Assembly: GCA_019787685.1 (NCBI GenBank)
Contig: JAHNUO010000010.1
Coordinates: 1,302,001-1,366,000 of the forward strand
Length of the DNA: 64,000 nucleotides
Reading direction: 5' to 3'
Source of the DNA: Chiua virens
Taxonomy: Eukaryota; Basidiomycota; Agaricomycetes; Boletales; Boletaceae
Below the pieces are notes generated by a model. The model was given only the letters and a program-made list of their open reading frames with translations. It was not told the origin of the DNA and made no database searches. Of the stretch, positions 33,601-47,256 are shown one piece after another (position 1 is the first letter of the stretch; each line of letters begins with the position of its first letter). The position numbers were made by a program, and so were the translations under genes.

Positions 33601-35651
33601 TGAACTTGAAATCAAAGATATGAGCAAATACGTCAACTCTATCATGACCGCTCATGTGGTCAAGTCGCCACCGGATCATGAGGCAGCATTGGTCACCCTG
33701 CTTCGCCTACGAGGTTGGTTTTTCTTGTCCTGTGCGCGACCCCGATCGTATTTATGGAATTATCCAGATTCGCAGCCGGATCTAGTTGAGGATGCTGTGA
33801 AGTACGTTATTTTCCTTGTGGACGCAGACAGACTCTTCGACACTGCCCTTGGAATGTACGATTTCTCGCTGGTGTTGATGGTGGCCCAACATGCGCAAAA
33901 GGTTCGTTTCACCGAAGTCAATGTCGGGATTTGCCTAAGCCTAGCTCATTACAGGATCCGAGAGAATATCTTCCATTCCTGCGGGAATTGAGAGCCCTTC
34001 CTCAGTATTATCAGCGCTTTAAAATCGACGATCACCTTCGAAGATTTGGGAAAGCGCTATCAAACCTCAATCTTGCAGGTCCGTCGGATCGATCGAAAGT
34101 TCCCGATAACTGACACTTTGATAAGGCCCTGATTATTTTCAGGAAGCTCTCGAATATCTTGAGCGGTATCAGCTTTATGAGGAAGGTCTCACAATTTGGC
34201 AAGGCACGGAACAATACCAGGTCGGCCCTTCCCCATGTCCTAAATGGGCATTTGGCTAAAATATCTACAAAGGCCGTCTTAACCACGTATGGTAGTTGGC
34301 TATTTGAACGGAGGGACTACAAACAGGCAGTTCTTGGTGCGATACCAATTTCCGAGTGAGGCTGACGTTGACTGGATTGGTTATATTAGCGTTCACAGAG
34401 GCAGGAGACTTCCGGAGGGCTATGATTGCGCACGAAAGGGCGTTGCAGTGGCAAGAGCTCTTCGATATAGCCATCAGGGAAAGGGTGCCGCGAGAAGAGA
34501 TCAAAGAGATCGCGTATCGCCTCTCTGGTCTGAATCGGTTATTAGGCGCCGTATCAAATTGCGCAACTTACACTGTTGACAGAGGAACTATTGTCGAAGA
34601 AACGTTACCCTGACGCGTCGCGGGTTTTTATTGATTATGCGGGGGACATTCGACAAGCCGTCTCTGCTCTAGTCCAGGGTAACGAATTTTCAGAGGCGCG
34701 GAGGATTGTGAGTACTTTGATGTCCCTGGCTTTGTGTCTCGCTCATCTCGCCTGTGATAAGGTATCGTTGCACTCGACCTCCGATCTCTTGGAGAATGTG
34801 ATATTCCCAGGCGCACTCGAGATTCGATTCCAGCTCTCCGATGACCTTGCAGAAATGCGCGACCAGCTTCGCAAACAATACACCCGAATGCAAGAGTTAC
34901 GCACCAAGAAGGTAGAGGAACCAGGTACGCATTTTCCATCCGCTGAACCTGAGTTGTACGACATTTAGTAAATTTCTCTGACAAGATGCTTTCTATGGCA
35001 TGGAGGATATCAGTCTCCACAACGTGGACGTGATGACAGACGTTTCGATGGCACCGACAACGTTCACGAGGTACACGGCAGCCCCATCGGTCACATCTAA
35101 GACGTCCAAGTGAGTGAGGTTCCTCTCATGAAGTGAGCGACGTATATGAATGTGTTACGCCAGGCGAAGCTCCAAGACAAAAAGAAAAATGGAACGCAAA
35201 GTCGGTTCCGGACGGAAAGGCACGGTGGACGAGGAAGAATATCTCCTCAGGTCGATCTCAAAACTGGTTGCGAGGTGGACCTTGACCCAAAGTAGGTGCT
35301 TGCGGGCGTTCCTAAGCCAAATCTCCGACGGATGTTGACCATACGGCAGGCGAAGTCAAGAAGTTGTTGCCTCATCTACTTCATTTTTCAAATGCGCATC
35401 GTACGGAGGGTCAATCATTACAACAAGAAGTCAGCGCGTTTGACACGGAGCTACGGACAGTGATCGACGAGATCTGGAAGAAGCCTGGAATCGAACAAGA
35501 GCAATCCATGGATTCTTGGGCAGCTCGGATGCAAGAAAAGGAAAAGGAACGTCTGATAGACCCAAATGAACGAGTGTCAAAACCTGAAATGGGGATTGTC
35601 GAGTGGGAACTCGACTTGCTGCGGACGAGGAGACAGCAAAGAGATGAGTGA
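30620..35651 (+). CDS. ELP1: Elongator complex subunit 1 (IKI3/IKAP)
   Basis: Largest Elongator subunit, the scaffold for wobble-uridine tRNA modification. ATG at 30620 (MQNLTLSAVQ). N-terminal WD40 repeats: ITWRGDGAYFAVSS, WRPSGGLIASTQ, VVFFERNGLRHGEFSL, VVQLWTTGNYHW, LLTPFRTQNVPPPMS. C-terminal helical repeats: MPRGNLETINPRPLV, EYLERYQLYEEGL, EAGDFRRAMIAHERALQW, SKKRYPDASRVFIDYAGD. Near the end is the basic tRNA-binding stretch RSSKTKRKMERKVGSGRKG followed by EEEYLLRSISKLV. About a dozen short introns, one apparently with a GC donor (about 31,240). Three places need a one-base shift that no intron explains: about 31,560 (before VSGLEASVAWR), about 31,793 (before VLAVWIERLDGD) and about 32,593 (before VHAIHEIS). 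Either the assembly has indels or the gene is damaged. Identity is certain. Confidence 0.88.
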
Positions 35652-38600
35652 GTTCATGATGGGTCGGACGCCGAAACTCAGAAGTTTGGGGAGTCTGCTC
35701 TGTGCTAGGGAAGTGGTCCATGGACTCGTCATGGAGGGACCACAATCAGTTCTCGAAGCACTAGCTTTTGGCATATGAGGTAATCCTAGCATTCACATCG
35801 TCGGGCTGGTAATTGTCCACTACTAGTACAAACCCATCATCGGTATGGCAACTTGGTCCGTGCAACACTGCATGCTTCCGCATGATCGAAATAGTCGAAA
35901 TCATGGTAAGAACACGTAGAGATGGTGAATCTGTCTTGCGGTAGGACGTAAATCTCCCCTGCGGTAAGTCACTTTGAGGCCAGACACTTTGAGTATGGGC
36001 AGTGGTGCAACCTGCTCGTGGATGTTTGACGGTCATGCGTAGCCCAGTTGGACTCGGAGACGCTCGATCAAGCTCAAATTACCTGATGATTTTTTCTTCA
36101 TTCGACAGTAGCACAGAATATTTGAGACGAAAGTCCTCCGGATCAATTTCCGCTATCGCCAGGAGGCTGCTGGGCTGAGGAGGGAAACTGTATTCGACGA
36201 CTGTGATCTGGTGAAACTGATCGATTGATCTTCGGTCTGCCGGCATTGTGCTGTTGCTGGGCAACTTTTGCTTTTGTGTCCGAGTCGTCTAGCAACTTGA
36301 ATATTCCTCGTTACTAGGGGTTCCTGACAGTCAGTGGCCACCCTGTTAGAGTGTGTCACCATGCCCTACCCGACTCAGCTGAAAGGTTGAAAACTTTTGT
36401 CTGGCCACTCCCCGATACTAGTCTGTTACGGTGTTACCCTAGCATTGACCTCAATAAGTCTTTGATAGAGTACTACATCCTGCATCATTCCCCAAAGCCC
36501 GAGATTCCGTCACTCCGACTCAGTATGCCCACGCAGTCCATTTGGAACATACTACGAGGTAGTCGTAGACACGTAGTCGAGGAACTTGGGGTTTTAGCGA
36601 TGCTGAAATTTGAAAGACTAACAGTTGATCAATCCTTGTCCACTAGCACACAAGGCTGATGTTTTATTCCTTTCGATCTTTTGTTTTTACAATCAAAAGG
36701 GTTCCTCCGACGAATACGGATCATCTCTAGTACTCGGGCACCCCGTTCCAACACAGTACCGTATGTATGCCTTCATCGTGGTTCTAGAAATTTCATGCGG
36801 CGACGGATCTAGGACTCGGATAGGTATACCTACCCGAACGCCTCTGTCACCGCATAGCACAACTTACAAGGCACAACCGATCAAAGATTCGGAAGTTTCT
36901 GTCAAGTATGTAGACATTACTCTCACCTTGAATTCAACACTTGAGTCAATCGCTTAGCCCTCGGCCCTCGGTCTCTCGCTACGGTCCGAGCGTCATGATG
37001 CGAGCCACCCGCGCGGTCCGTACGTCGGCGTGGTCTCGTATGAGACTGGCAAGCAGCACCGGCGGGATCGATCAGCGTCTGTACCCACAAAGGGAACAAG
37101 ATCGAAAGTAAACGTCATCTTGAGACAGGAGCCATCGTATCCAATAGTCAAAACCGTTCGCACCCCGGATATTGATCGCCATATGCTCGCCCAGGGGCCG
37201 TGTGTCCAATTTTCAATACTGGACGCACCGGAAGGCGCCGATTCGGACGACGCTCTGTGCCGCTGTTCCAAAGGAATACCCGCGCTCATAAACCTGAATG
37301 TAGGTCTCATCATGATATCACTTTGGGAGATTTGAAGATGGAAATGTAAGTACGCCGATGTACCTGCTTCCGGCTATCAGTAGGTTTAGCGGCGGACTGA
37401 CCCTCACAGGAGTTCCCAATAGGACCCAACCGCGTCCTGGGCTCAACTGCGCCAGAAACCAACGCCTTCGGACCGGCTGGTAAAACCGACGAGAAAATTT
37501 CACCGACGGGTGGTGGACGTACCAAGCATTGAAAACACCTTGTTGTTTCTTGTGCCTTTGGATCTCCCGATGCGTCATCGGGTCACCATTGCTACCCGCA
37601 TAGTCAAACGCACCACTGGTACGTCTCGACCGTGACAAACTTGGTCATGAGCTTGTGGCAAGCGATGCTGACGCCGAACGACTCGGAGAGTACAGTAGAC
37701 GCCACAATCCTGTCAGCCACGCGATTCCGGTGCCTGTCAGGCGGACTCGGACGTTTCGCGTCTTAACGTTCCGAGGAGGGACAAAGGAAGAGGGAAAGAC
37801 ATCAAGGGACTGGGTAAACACCAGCTAAACGACACTTGCGTGATAAAACTTGTCCCGTAGTATTCGCGCGCCACTGACATGTACCCATTTGATCCTACCC
37901 TGGCAGGATATACGCCTATAGCCTTATGGCTCCCTCTCTACCCGCGCTCCAAACGACGCCGATGGAACCAGCAGTGGAAGGCTGGAACGCGGTGCTTGTT
38001 CCAGATTATCATGGCCCCCGCATCGGTCGCCGTCCTATCCACGCTTTGGCCACCATCGATCGGACGCGGTAGGCGATACACGGTCCAAGAGGTGCCCCAA
38101 AAAGAACAAGAAAAAGCAACGACGATCGTCCATCAATTAGGAACCCAACAACGACAAACCCGCATGGCATCCTCCCTAACTTGGTAACACGGGATGGATG
38201 GGGTATCCGCACCGAACACTCCTTTTTCTGCAGGACAAACAAGCGACCATAAACGCCACGCCGGCATCGTCGTGTCAACACCGGGCGACACGAGTGGTCG
38301 CGCGTTTCAATTTTTTTTTGTGCATGCGTGCTTCCACACGTCGATACGACGGCGGTCGTCAAAACACGACCGCAGCCATGGCTGGAATGTCTTGGTATGC
38401 ATCTGGACGCCAAGGGAACGCGAACGCCTGGAATATGCTCGTCAAGAAGCATCGACAAACGGCTCGCTGTCACCCCTCATGCATCGGACTTATGTCCCGG
38501 CTGACCCGCAAGCTGACAGAAGTGCCAGGGCTTGGAATGCGAACACCCTCGTCGAGAAGCAGCTCGCTATGATTCTGAATCAAAGCCTGCATCGAGGGCT

Positions 38601-39532
38601 TCCCGGTCCGGTGGAGGGTTGCATGAATCGCTGGCGGGCTGACGAGCTTTCCGACCAACACGCTGTCAAAAGGCCATCTCCCGATGCGTCGGATCGCGTG
38701 TGTTGATATGCGAATCGAAAGCGTCTATACGAGATGGAGAATGATCATCGCACGAGCGAGAGACCGACGTCGATGTCGTGGTGGCGACCATTACCGGATC
38801 CGATCTGCCGGCCGGCTCGGGTCGGTTCACCTGTGTTAGCATAGACCTAGAAAAATAAAGAGAGACACGACGAGGGAAGCCGAGTGAGAAGACAATGACA
38901 ATGAGACGCATACACACACAAAAGAGAGCTCTTTCATCAAAACGTGCTCGAGAATAGATTTTAATCACCCACGGCAAATGTGCCAACAGCGTGTCGCGTA
39001 AATGAGTCTCCATTCGATATCGACAGATTCCCTAGATCGGGGTATTAATATAAGAAAAAGCAGGGCGTTCTCTCAATCGGGGTAGCATAGATATGTGTAG
39101 ATATCTTTCCTGGGGAAGTGCGGAAGGGGGGAGGGAGGCGCTATGAATACATTTTCGAACAAACGTGAGATGCGGCGAATGAATGAGTCGGAAGCGTGAG
39201 CGATCACAACAATGCGTGTCAGAGTGTGTGAAACAAGAGATGGGAGAGAGTCGGTGAGGGCGGTAGCCCTGTGCACAGGGCAATGAGGTAATGAGGAGGC
39301 GATGTCGGTATAGCGTCAGACGAGGTTAGTGCAAAGTTTAGTATGGGCGCGCAGTCAGGGTGACATCAATGGCGCAACGCCACGTGAAGGGTCATCGTTC
39401 AGGCATGTTATCGAGTGCTTCAATGTCGCATATGTCTGCAAATAGGTAAAACAAGGGAAAACAAGAACAGAAACGAAAATTTTCCCACCGATAGGTGACC
39501 GGAATACGCGAACCTTTCAATAGAAACGACGA
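35652..39532. other. Gene-poor region
   Basis: Nearly 3.9 kb with only short, mutually overlapping open frames. A plus-strand frame at 38194-38706 (170 codons) and a minus-strand frame at 38009-38473 are long for random sequence, but neither resembles a known family. One short possible exon is listed separately. Confidence 0.4.
36079..36246 (-). CDS. Possible first exon of a small hypothetical gene
   Basis: An ATG at 36246 opens MPADRRSIDQFHQITVVEY followed by SFPPQPSSLLAIAEIDPEDF and ends at a plausible GTAATT donor near 36083. The composition looks coding and unlike its surroundings. Downstream exons could not be joined with confidence. Function unknown; it may be a fragment. Confidence 0.3.
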   Translation of the reverse strand: MPADRRSIDQFHQITVVEYSFPPQPSSLLAIAEIDPEDFRLKYSVLLSNEEKIIR

Positions 39533-41460
39533 TCAGAACGGATGTGATGAACAAAATAAGTGAGGGCGTCTCACATAAGGATGCAATGCCGTCCCATGAC
39601 CCTCGGAGCGTGACCGCACCAGACTCCGTGAACGCTGATCAAAGACATATGACTCAGCACTTGGCTCTCCAGTATCGGCGGCGTTCCAGGCTGGCATAGG
39701 GATGTTAGCTCCCAGCGAATGGGGACGTGCGGCGTTTGGTGGTGAATCTTCCAACTCATACTCAGGTGATGCATCATGACCCGAGTCTGATGAGACCCGT
39801 TCCGAAGGTGGCCGAAAGATGTGCATTACCTGATCCTTCGGTGAAGCAGGAGGCTGGTTAGAGACGACCGGCGGCCTGTTCAAATCGATGGAGGCCGTCG
39901 CGGGTGATTTTGCGACAGATATGATGGTATACCCGAGTTCTTGAGCCAGCGAACGAGGGAAAAAGATCTAGGACCATTTCTTAGGGGATGAATGGAGGGA
40001 GTAAAAAAAGACATACGAGCAGAGTGATCCCAGATGAAACGAAGGCACCAAGGCCTCCGACCATCAGCAAGAAGTCTAGCCAGCACCATTATTGGTGTCA
40101 TTTTCTGGACAAAGGATACGACCTACCTGGCCAAAATCTGCAAAAGAACAAAGAATGAGGCTTTTTGGGAACTTGTATCACCGCAAACACTTACGTGCTA
40201 TTGTTTATTGGGTGAGTCCCTTGTACACCGTCTAGGGATAGCACAAATAATGGAACAGAAAACAAAAAACGATAGATGATCCGCCCAACCTACATCCGCA
40301 ATGTTAGTCCGCCGATAGTATGTCTAAATCAACATTAAAAACTGACATTAAGGTGGTAGAAGTAAACAAGGCGAAGAACCACGTTTGGAGCCGCGCCGTC
40401 GTCCTTGACGTTACGAATGAACGCTGGAAATCGGGAGAGGACGTAAAGAAAGGCCAGGGACGTCGCGGTGGAAGCAGAAGATCCGACTAGAAGCGTCCAA
40501 GCGAGGCACTAGACCATTGTCAATGATGAGTGTTGTTGTGTCGTCAGGGAAAAACACATGGCAAATACCGAGTCGAGTTGTCTCCGCGAAATGAATGTTG
40601 TGAGCGGCATACCCATCAATGCGAACAATGTGCCTGACACCGCGTAATCAGCGAATTAATTCTTCCAGCGGAAGTAACCATGGCGGAATACCCCAGAGCC
40701 AGAACCTAAACTCGCCACTTTCAAACCATAACCTCGGGGCGGGTCCTTGATTTTGGAGAAATAGCCAAAAGGCGAACTCTGCGCCGCGCAGGACAGTCAG
40801 CGGGGTAGAACGATATGATTAAGAGCGTGCTTGCCTTCGAGATGGGTGACACTAAGTGTGGGGTTACATTTAGATGATAAATGGATAAAGGGAGGGGACT
40901 GACAGTTCACATCCCCATCCCACGCTGAGGATGAGCAACAGTGGGAGTATCCATCTTCTGTTCTGAGGGGAGTAGTACTCGAGTGGTATAGGTGTGACTG
41001 TTGGAGCGATCAGGAGGCAAATGGAGGAAGGGCAGCCAGCCTCACGTTGACCGTCTGCCGTCACTATGAATCCTGGACCAAAGGATCAGAGAACGCTGCG
41101 CCGAGAGCTCCGTTGCAACGCACGGACCTTCCTGAAACTTGAAGAAAGTGAACGCAATGCTAAAACACATGAGACAGCTGAGCGTCGCCAGATAGGTGTA
41201 CTGGAGCGAAAATGAGAACAGCAGGGGGGAACGTGGTGGACGCACGCTCATGAAGCGCTTGAAAGCACCGGGCTGTCTTCCGGACTGGTACCATTTGAGA
41301 CACTGGAACCTGTCGTAGCTCCAGAGATGGTACAAGTGGAAAGTGAAGAACTGGGTGGTGTAGGATGAGAGAGCGGGTGGTGTGAGCGGTGTGGGCACGC
41401 ACTAACCAATGTTGAGAGAATAGACCAGAGGAGGTAGGAAGTCGGGGAACCGCCTGGCAT
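39533..41460 (-). CDS. Multi-span integral membrane protein, function unknown
   Basis: ATG at 41460 (MPGGSPTSYLLWSIL). Exons can be followed on the minus strand: YHLWSYDRFQCLKW and GRQPGAFKRFMS (about 41350-41230), TYLATLSCLMCFSIAFTFFKF (about 41200-41120), LPLLLILSVGWGCEL (about 40960), CLAWTLLVGSSASTATSLAF with LYVLSRFPAFIRNVKDDG (about 40495-40330), IYRFLFSVPLFVLSLDGVQG (about 40275-40200), then a soluble Ser/Pro-rich tail ending SSHPF. Hydrophobic segments suggest about seven helices with the tail probably cytosolic. Proteins of this layout are common and uncharacterised in Agaricomycetes; receptor or transporter roles are possible. Exon joins between 40900 and 39950 are uncertain. Confidence 0.65.
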
Positions 41461-41781
41461 GGGGGAGGAGTGGACTTGAGAGAGAGAAGATGCCGAGAAA
41501 GCAGTGGAGTGTATGTAAATATAAGTTGAGATTAGACTTATTTGTAGAATCTTCCCCGGACGTATACGATCCAACTATGGCGAGATCAGGATCAATATTT
41601 CAATATCAATACCCAGCACCAACACCGTCGCCGTCGTGGCCATCACCACTCGTTTGAGCATGCTGTACACCGAACCGGCCATCGGCAACGCTCTGATTCA
41701 CAGTCAAATACCGTGGATTCTCTTGATAATCGAACACCGTGTTTCAGAATATGTACTTCTAATTATCCATCCCAGGCCCGT

Positions 41782-43133
41782 CTAAGCGATCTTCACGCTC
41801 ACGCCGGCGCTCTTCTCGACCTCCTCCCCGAAGATGTTGATGCTCCACTTAGGCTTGTACGTCACAGGCGTGTTGTACCTGCCGCAGGATCGACACTCAG
41901 AAAAAGAACCATGCTCGAGGGGAGATATTGAAGGAGCGTACCGTCTGACATTTCCCTGTGAGATTGCTGTCACTTGCTCATAGTCTCCCTTGCTCAACTC
42001 GACTTGCTTGAAGTTGGAGATGATACGCTCTAACACAACACATCCATATTTCTCTCAAAGATGATTTGCATCACGTACCTTCATGGACACTCTTGGGAAT
42101 GACCGAATACCCACGGTATGCACCCCATGCAATCAAGATCTGGGCAGGGGTAGCATCGAGCTTCTTAGCGACCGACTGGACGACCGGGTGCTCTGTGAGC
42201 ATGGGAACGCCGACCACTATAACGATATCAACGGAGGATACTTTTCAGGCAAGACGAAAGACCCACAGTTGTTGCCAAGAGGGCTGTAAGCCGTCAGGTG
42301 AATGTTCTTCTCCGCACAGTATGCGACCAGGTCGTCTTGTGGAAGAAGGGGGTGTGCCTCGATTTGATTCGCTGCCTAAAGATACATCCGGCTAAGCCGC
42401 CGAGATAGGACGCAATCTTGGAGGAGAACGCACGGGAACTACTCCGGTGGCATCAATGATACCCTGGATTTGAGCAACGGTAAAGTTGGAAACTCCGATT
42501 GCTCTGACCTAGATGGGAAATGAGTGTGTTCCCAGACGGAGTTGGACGTATATAGTACCTTTCCGGTCTCTCGGAGTTTGATGACGGCCTTCCAGGTATC
42601 GACGAGGGATGTTTCTGTGTCGAGTTCGACCTCTCCCGAGGATGGGTTAACAGGAGCGAGACCTTTCCCTGGCACAAATGCGACGGGCCAGTGCACGACT
42701 GGATGATGAGTTGTTAATTAAAAATCAGGGGTGGGTAGATGTATACTTGGTGTACGCACGGTAGAGATCAAGGTAGTCGAGACCGAGTTGCGAGAGGGTT
42801 TCGTTGAGCTCAGCCTCGACGAGGTGAGGCTGGTGAGAGGAGTTCCAGAGCTTCGAAGTGATGAAGAGCTGATCACGGGTGACGACAGAAGGGATAACTT
42901 TTTTGAGGGCACGGCCGACCTCGTCCTGGTTTTGGTAAATCCTGGCGAGGTCAAGATGGCGATAACCGTTTCGGACTGCGATCTCGACCTTATATGGTGT
43001 TATCAGAGAAAATCAGGGGAAATCTATAACATACCGCATTCTCGACTTCGTTTGGCTTGGAGAGCCATGTCCCGAGACCGATCTGAGGGATGGTCACACC
43101 GGTGTTGAGAGGAAGTACTTTGCCTAAGGACAT
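41782..43133 (-). CDS. Aldo/keto reductase (GCY1/glycerol dehydrogenase-like)
   Basis: NADPH-dependent carbonyl reductase of the AKR superfamily. ATG at 43133 ([23 protein letters not shown]). Conserved parts in order: [18 protein letters not shown] with the catalytic Asp and Tyr, [10 protein letters not shown] with the catalytic Lys, the LGLDYLDLY block, VVHWPVAF with the catalytic His, [15 protein letters not shown], and [17 protein letters not shown] with [10 protein letters not shown]. The C-terminal exon ends [14 protein letters not shown]. Several short introns separate these; all four catalytic residues are present. The substrate cannot be told from sequence. Confidence 0.86.
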
Positions 43134-43773
43134 GCTGGAAAGAGAGAGAGAGAGAGATGAAAGATGAATGGAAACCTTCCTCCTCGCTCCATCGTCTCTT
43201 ATACACGCCACTCACGGCCCGCTCCACCCACACGCGCGGCCCGGGGTGTATCCACTGACACCTGGCCCGGTGAACCTCGAGGGATATTGTCAGCATGGGA
43301 CGTCGTGCAAGTCCGTAGGAGTGAATAAATCGAGGATGTGTCAGGGATCTTGAGCATGTTCTTAGCAATATCCAGCTAGGCCTATTAGTCAACGTCGGAA
43401 GATCCAAAAAAACGACCTGTTCGGCCCGGCGGGTGAGTTCTAGCTACCGCAGCCGCAAGGAAGAAGGCACTGGCACCTTCTGATGTGCTACTCAAAGCCA
43501 AAGTCCGTGATTCGCGCCGATAGAGTGGCCAGTTGCTTAGCAGGTCGAGCGGAAAGCTTGAAACCCTCCGAGCGACGCGTGGGGTAAATGAAAACCCGGT
43601 TGCTGAGCAAATGGACAGTAGTGTTATTTCTGGTTCACTAGGAAATAATGTACGCTTGTGGTAGCGTGTGGACTACACCGGTTATTACGAGCGGAGCTTG
43701 AATTAGGTACCTTGTCCCGCTCGCCCCACACAGCGTCACTGAACTCACGTCGCGCCCGGCGTGTTCAGCGGCC
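43134..43773. other. Intergenic region between divergent genes
   Basis: A GA microsatellite lies at about 43140-43157, just upstream of the reductase start. No gene seen. Promoters of the reductase (-) and SPT7 (+) are expected here. Confidence 0.5.
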
Positions 43774-46700
43774 ATGAATGTGAGCCACCCTTCATCACAA
43801 TTAATGCGACATGCTGACCGTGCAATCCGACCGTAGAACCTCCTCCGGACCTTGACAGAGAATCAGGTCCAGGTCTCTCCTGACCTGAAGCTACTCTTGA
43901 ACACAGTCAAGGATGCCAGAGTACGCACTCCCGCCACCATTCTACCGCAATAATTCAACTTATATACTAGCGTCAGGGATACGACAACAAGGTCTCCGAA
44001 CCATTCTACGAATCGCTCGAGGGACTACTGCATGACCTCCGAACAGTCACTATGGTGCGTCCGACCTAGTTCCTTTATTGTCCATGCTTCCTCCTGAGGT
44101 ATGCCACAAGGACAACCATGATGCCGAAGCGTTCCTCAAGCCAGTCGCAAAATCAGATTATCCAGATTATTATGACGGTTCGTGTGTAATCTGTCTTCTT
44201 CTGATGTTCGCTTGCACCAACCCCTGCTTTTCACTGCCTCTATAGTGATAACTAACCCCATGGATCTACAAACGATGCTGAAGAAGGTAAAGGCAAAGCA
44301 ATACAAGTCCAATCGTGAGTTCAAGGACGACCTTGACCTCATCTGGTCTAATTGCTTCGCGTATAATGTGACAGAGGTACGTCTCTCAGTGGTGACTCCT
44401 CTCTTTCACTAAGATACCTTTGTATTTCGTTATCCCTGCTTACGTTCCTCGACAGGATCACCCTCTTCAACAATGCGCCATGCGCCTAAGGAAGAAGGCT
44501 GATGCACTCCTCGCCAATATAACAGACCGCAAGGACCGTGTTGATCCCATGATACCCCCCGACTTCTCTTCACCTGCTCCGTCCAGACCTGTTTCGCGGC
44601 CTAAGATCAACGGCTTTTCACCGCACGACCGTATCAGACCAGCCTCTACGTCCCGATCATCCACAAACTCAATTTCAGCACACCGATCGTCCTTGACCAA
44701 TGGTATTCGCCCTGCCCCCGCTATCAAGAAAGCGAACATGGATGTCCCATTTGAAGACATGCCCGCTCTTGTACGTACCCCCGAGGGAATGGGCGCATTC
44801 CGATCCCTTGATATTGATCTAGATGGACTTGGTGAACCTGGTCCATCTACTCTTGCTCACGCGAACGGCCAATTAACTCAGGGTCTTATTGGGAGGTTAC
44901 AAAACTATGTTGTGGCGTCGGATTGGGAGAGTGAGAGCGAGGATGAGCATCTGGCGGGTCTCAGACTAGAGAACGGTGCAGGGCCAAAACGTAGGCTGAC
45001 GTGAGTGTTTATCCTTGATTTCAGCCGGGGCTTTTGAACGCCGAAATCCTCCCTGAACGATTCAGTAATTATGTTCACAACCGTCCTCGGAAACGATTAC
45101 GACTTACGCCTCCTGATTCGGATGACGAAAACGCTATTGGAGAAAGAAATAGAAATGCCATCGAACTTTGGTGGTCTGCGACACAGTCTGACGCATTACT
45201 CGCTAATGGTCTTCCTTCTCTCGCCCAATTTCCGCCATCGTCATCTTCCCGCTACCCACCTGTTCAGCTCAAGGCCGAATCAAACTCACTGAAGCCACCA
45301 AAGCGTAAGCGCCTAAAACAAAGGCTTCATGCGCCCACCGCTCCTCCGAACACTCTCCTTGGCATAATGAATTCCAACATCAGAACGCTGAAACGCGTGC
45401 GGAGAACACACACCAAATTTGTGGCGCTGAACCTCAATGCTGAAGACGGTGGTGGCGCCGGTCCGGACGAACCACCAGAAACTGTTGAAGATGATCCCAT
45501 GGACGAGTTTGTCGACGAGCGGCCGTGGAGGACGCTGGTGGGACTGAAGGGTGATGATATCGCCGCTGGCGTTGAGCTGGGAGGCGAGCAAGCGGTGCAT
45601 TGCTTACGATGGATGGATGGGAAGGTGCTGGAGCATGCTGGATTTCAGGGTGAGTGTGCTGCAGTTTGGGTTGTGGGTAAGCGTGACTGGAACTACTGAA
45701 TCTCCGGGTCCTGGAACAGGTACCTCTGCTTCGACCTTGGATGTTTTGACAGGTGTAACGTCTGAATTTTTCCTGAATGTTGGCCGGACCCTTAGATTCT
45801 TGTGCGACAAGTATGCCCAAACCATGACACCTGAGGTGAGATACCCTTGTTCCTTGCAATTATTGGCCGCATGTCTGGCCTTTGTTGAGAAGAGATGCTG
45901 ACACGGTGTGACGTGGCCAGGAAATTATTTTACATACCCTCTTTGAATCTGGAATCACGAAGATACAAGACCTTGAACGGTACATCAAGGACGATGTCAT
46001 ACGGCATGGTTCACGCCTTGTTGACCTGGAGAAGAAGCTTGTCAACGCTTACCGTGAAGCAACATCTATCGAAGCTCTCGACGACGACGCGCTCTTTGGT
46101 GCGGGCTCGGAGGATGAAGAGTCGGAGACACCGTTTGCGATGGGCTTGGGTGGCTTCTCCGATGCATTCGACGAGGATTTCCTTGGGCTAAGGGAATTGG
46201 GCATTGCAAAGGAGTTGGGTCTCTCGAGTTTGAGCATACCGAAGAAGTTACTGAAGGGGAAACGGGGAAGTGGCGCCGGTATCACGAAGTACGTTCGTTA
46301 TCGTGCCTCCTGTCTCGTTGGAGACTGACGTGAATCCGCACGACAGGCAAAAGCCGACAGGAGCCGCCACCACCTTATCCGCCACCGCCAGAGTTTATCC
46401 CGATTACCTCCAAGAACGTGGAGGACCAGATTGGGTTGCTCAAACCGTATTATCAAGAACGACTTGGCGCGCTGGTACCTCCGCCTACGCTTGGTATGCC
46501 CCTTATTCTCCCCCCATCTGGCGTTCCAGTGCCTGGTATGGATATGACTGGCACCACACCTATGCTAACCCTCCCGGACGATATACCAACTGCTTCTCAA
46601 ACCAAGCTCGGACCAATCGGCCAGGTGATGAAGAATGGACCGTCTGCAGGTGCTGTGAAGAAGAAAGCCAAAGCGAGTGGGCCGCCGGCCAAGGATATCG

Positions 46701-46921
46701 GTGGCTCCGATAATACCATTACCCCCTGGCCTGTTGACGCTCAAGCCTGAAGACGTAACGATGGAGCCTGTGATGACAGCGTTCGAGGCCGATGCTTTGG
46801 GAAATGCGGAAGGGGATGGTGGACGAAGAGGTCCCAAGGGGATGATGCAGGCTGGAAACGGGAGCAGCGGCGCAAAGAAGAAGACTGTGGATTTACCGCC
46901 TGTCATTGCAGCCAGTGCCTA
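43774..46921 (+). CDS. SPT7: SAGA complex subunit SPT7 (bromodomain plus histone fold)
   Basis: Structural subunit of the SAGA coactivator. A 6-nt first exon is likely (ATGAAT, 43774-43779; donor GTGAGC, acceptor CCGTAG at 43836), leading to [20 protein letters not shown]. Bromodomain: [54 protein letters not shown] (about 44110-44380). A Ser/Pro linker and basic [10 protein letters not shown] follow. The histone-fold domain is at 45740-46060: [47 protein letters not shown]. Then [22 protein letters not shown] and a Pro-rich [13 protein letters not shown] segment. As sequenced, the last frame stops at 46750; a one-base shift near 46,670 would carry it to 46921. Multiple short introns. Confidence 0.84.
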
Positions 46922-47256
46922 AGGTTGCGCCCTACGTTATCGTTCTCACCGCTTCCTTCACAAGCTATGTCGACACACTAGTCACTAGTCACTCTCCAAG
47001 CTATTTCGCTATCATTGCTCCTAGTATTCCTCGCTCATATGTCTAGACTACCTACCACGCGTGGGGCCATCATGGATACCTGTATATTATTACGATGTAT
47101 TTCCCATCCTTTCGGAGGTGCGCGGTTTTGATATGGACAAGCCTGGCACATCAGAACGTGTAACTGCTTCCATAGCGGGATCAATAACCAGTCATCTAGC
47201 TCGCATCTGCTTATCAAATCAGTACTCTCTTTACTTTTTACCAGTAACACAAGACA
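46922..47256. other. Intergenic region
   Basis: 335 bp between tandem genes; nothing recognised. Confidence 0.4.

Noticed and set aside
38194..38706. 170-codon plus-strand open frame as a gene
   Set aside because: No recognisable domain, overlapped by a comparable minus-strand frame, and no supporting splice or family evidence.
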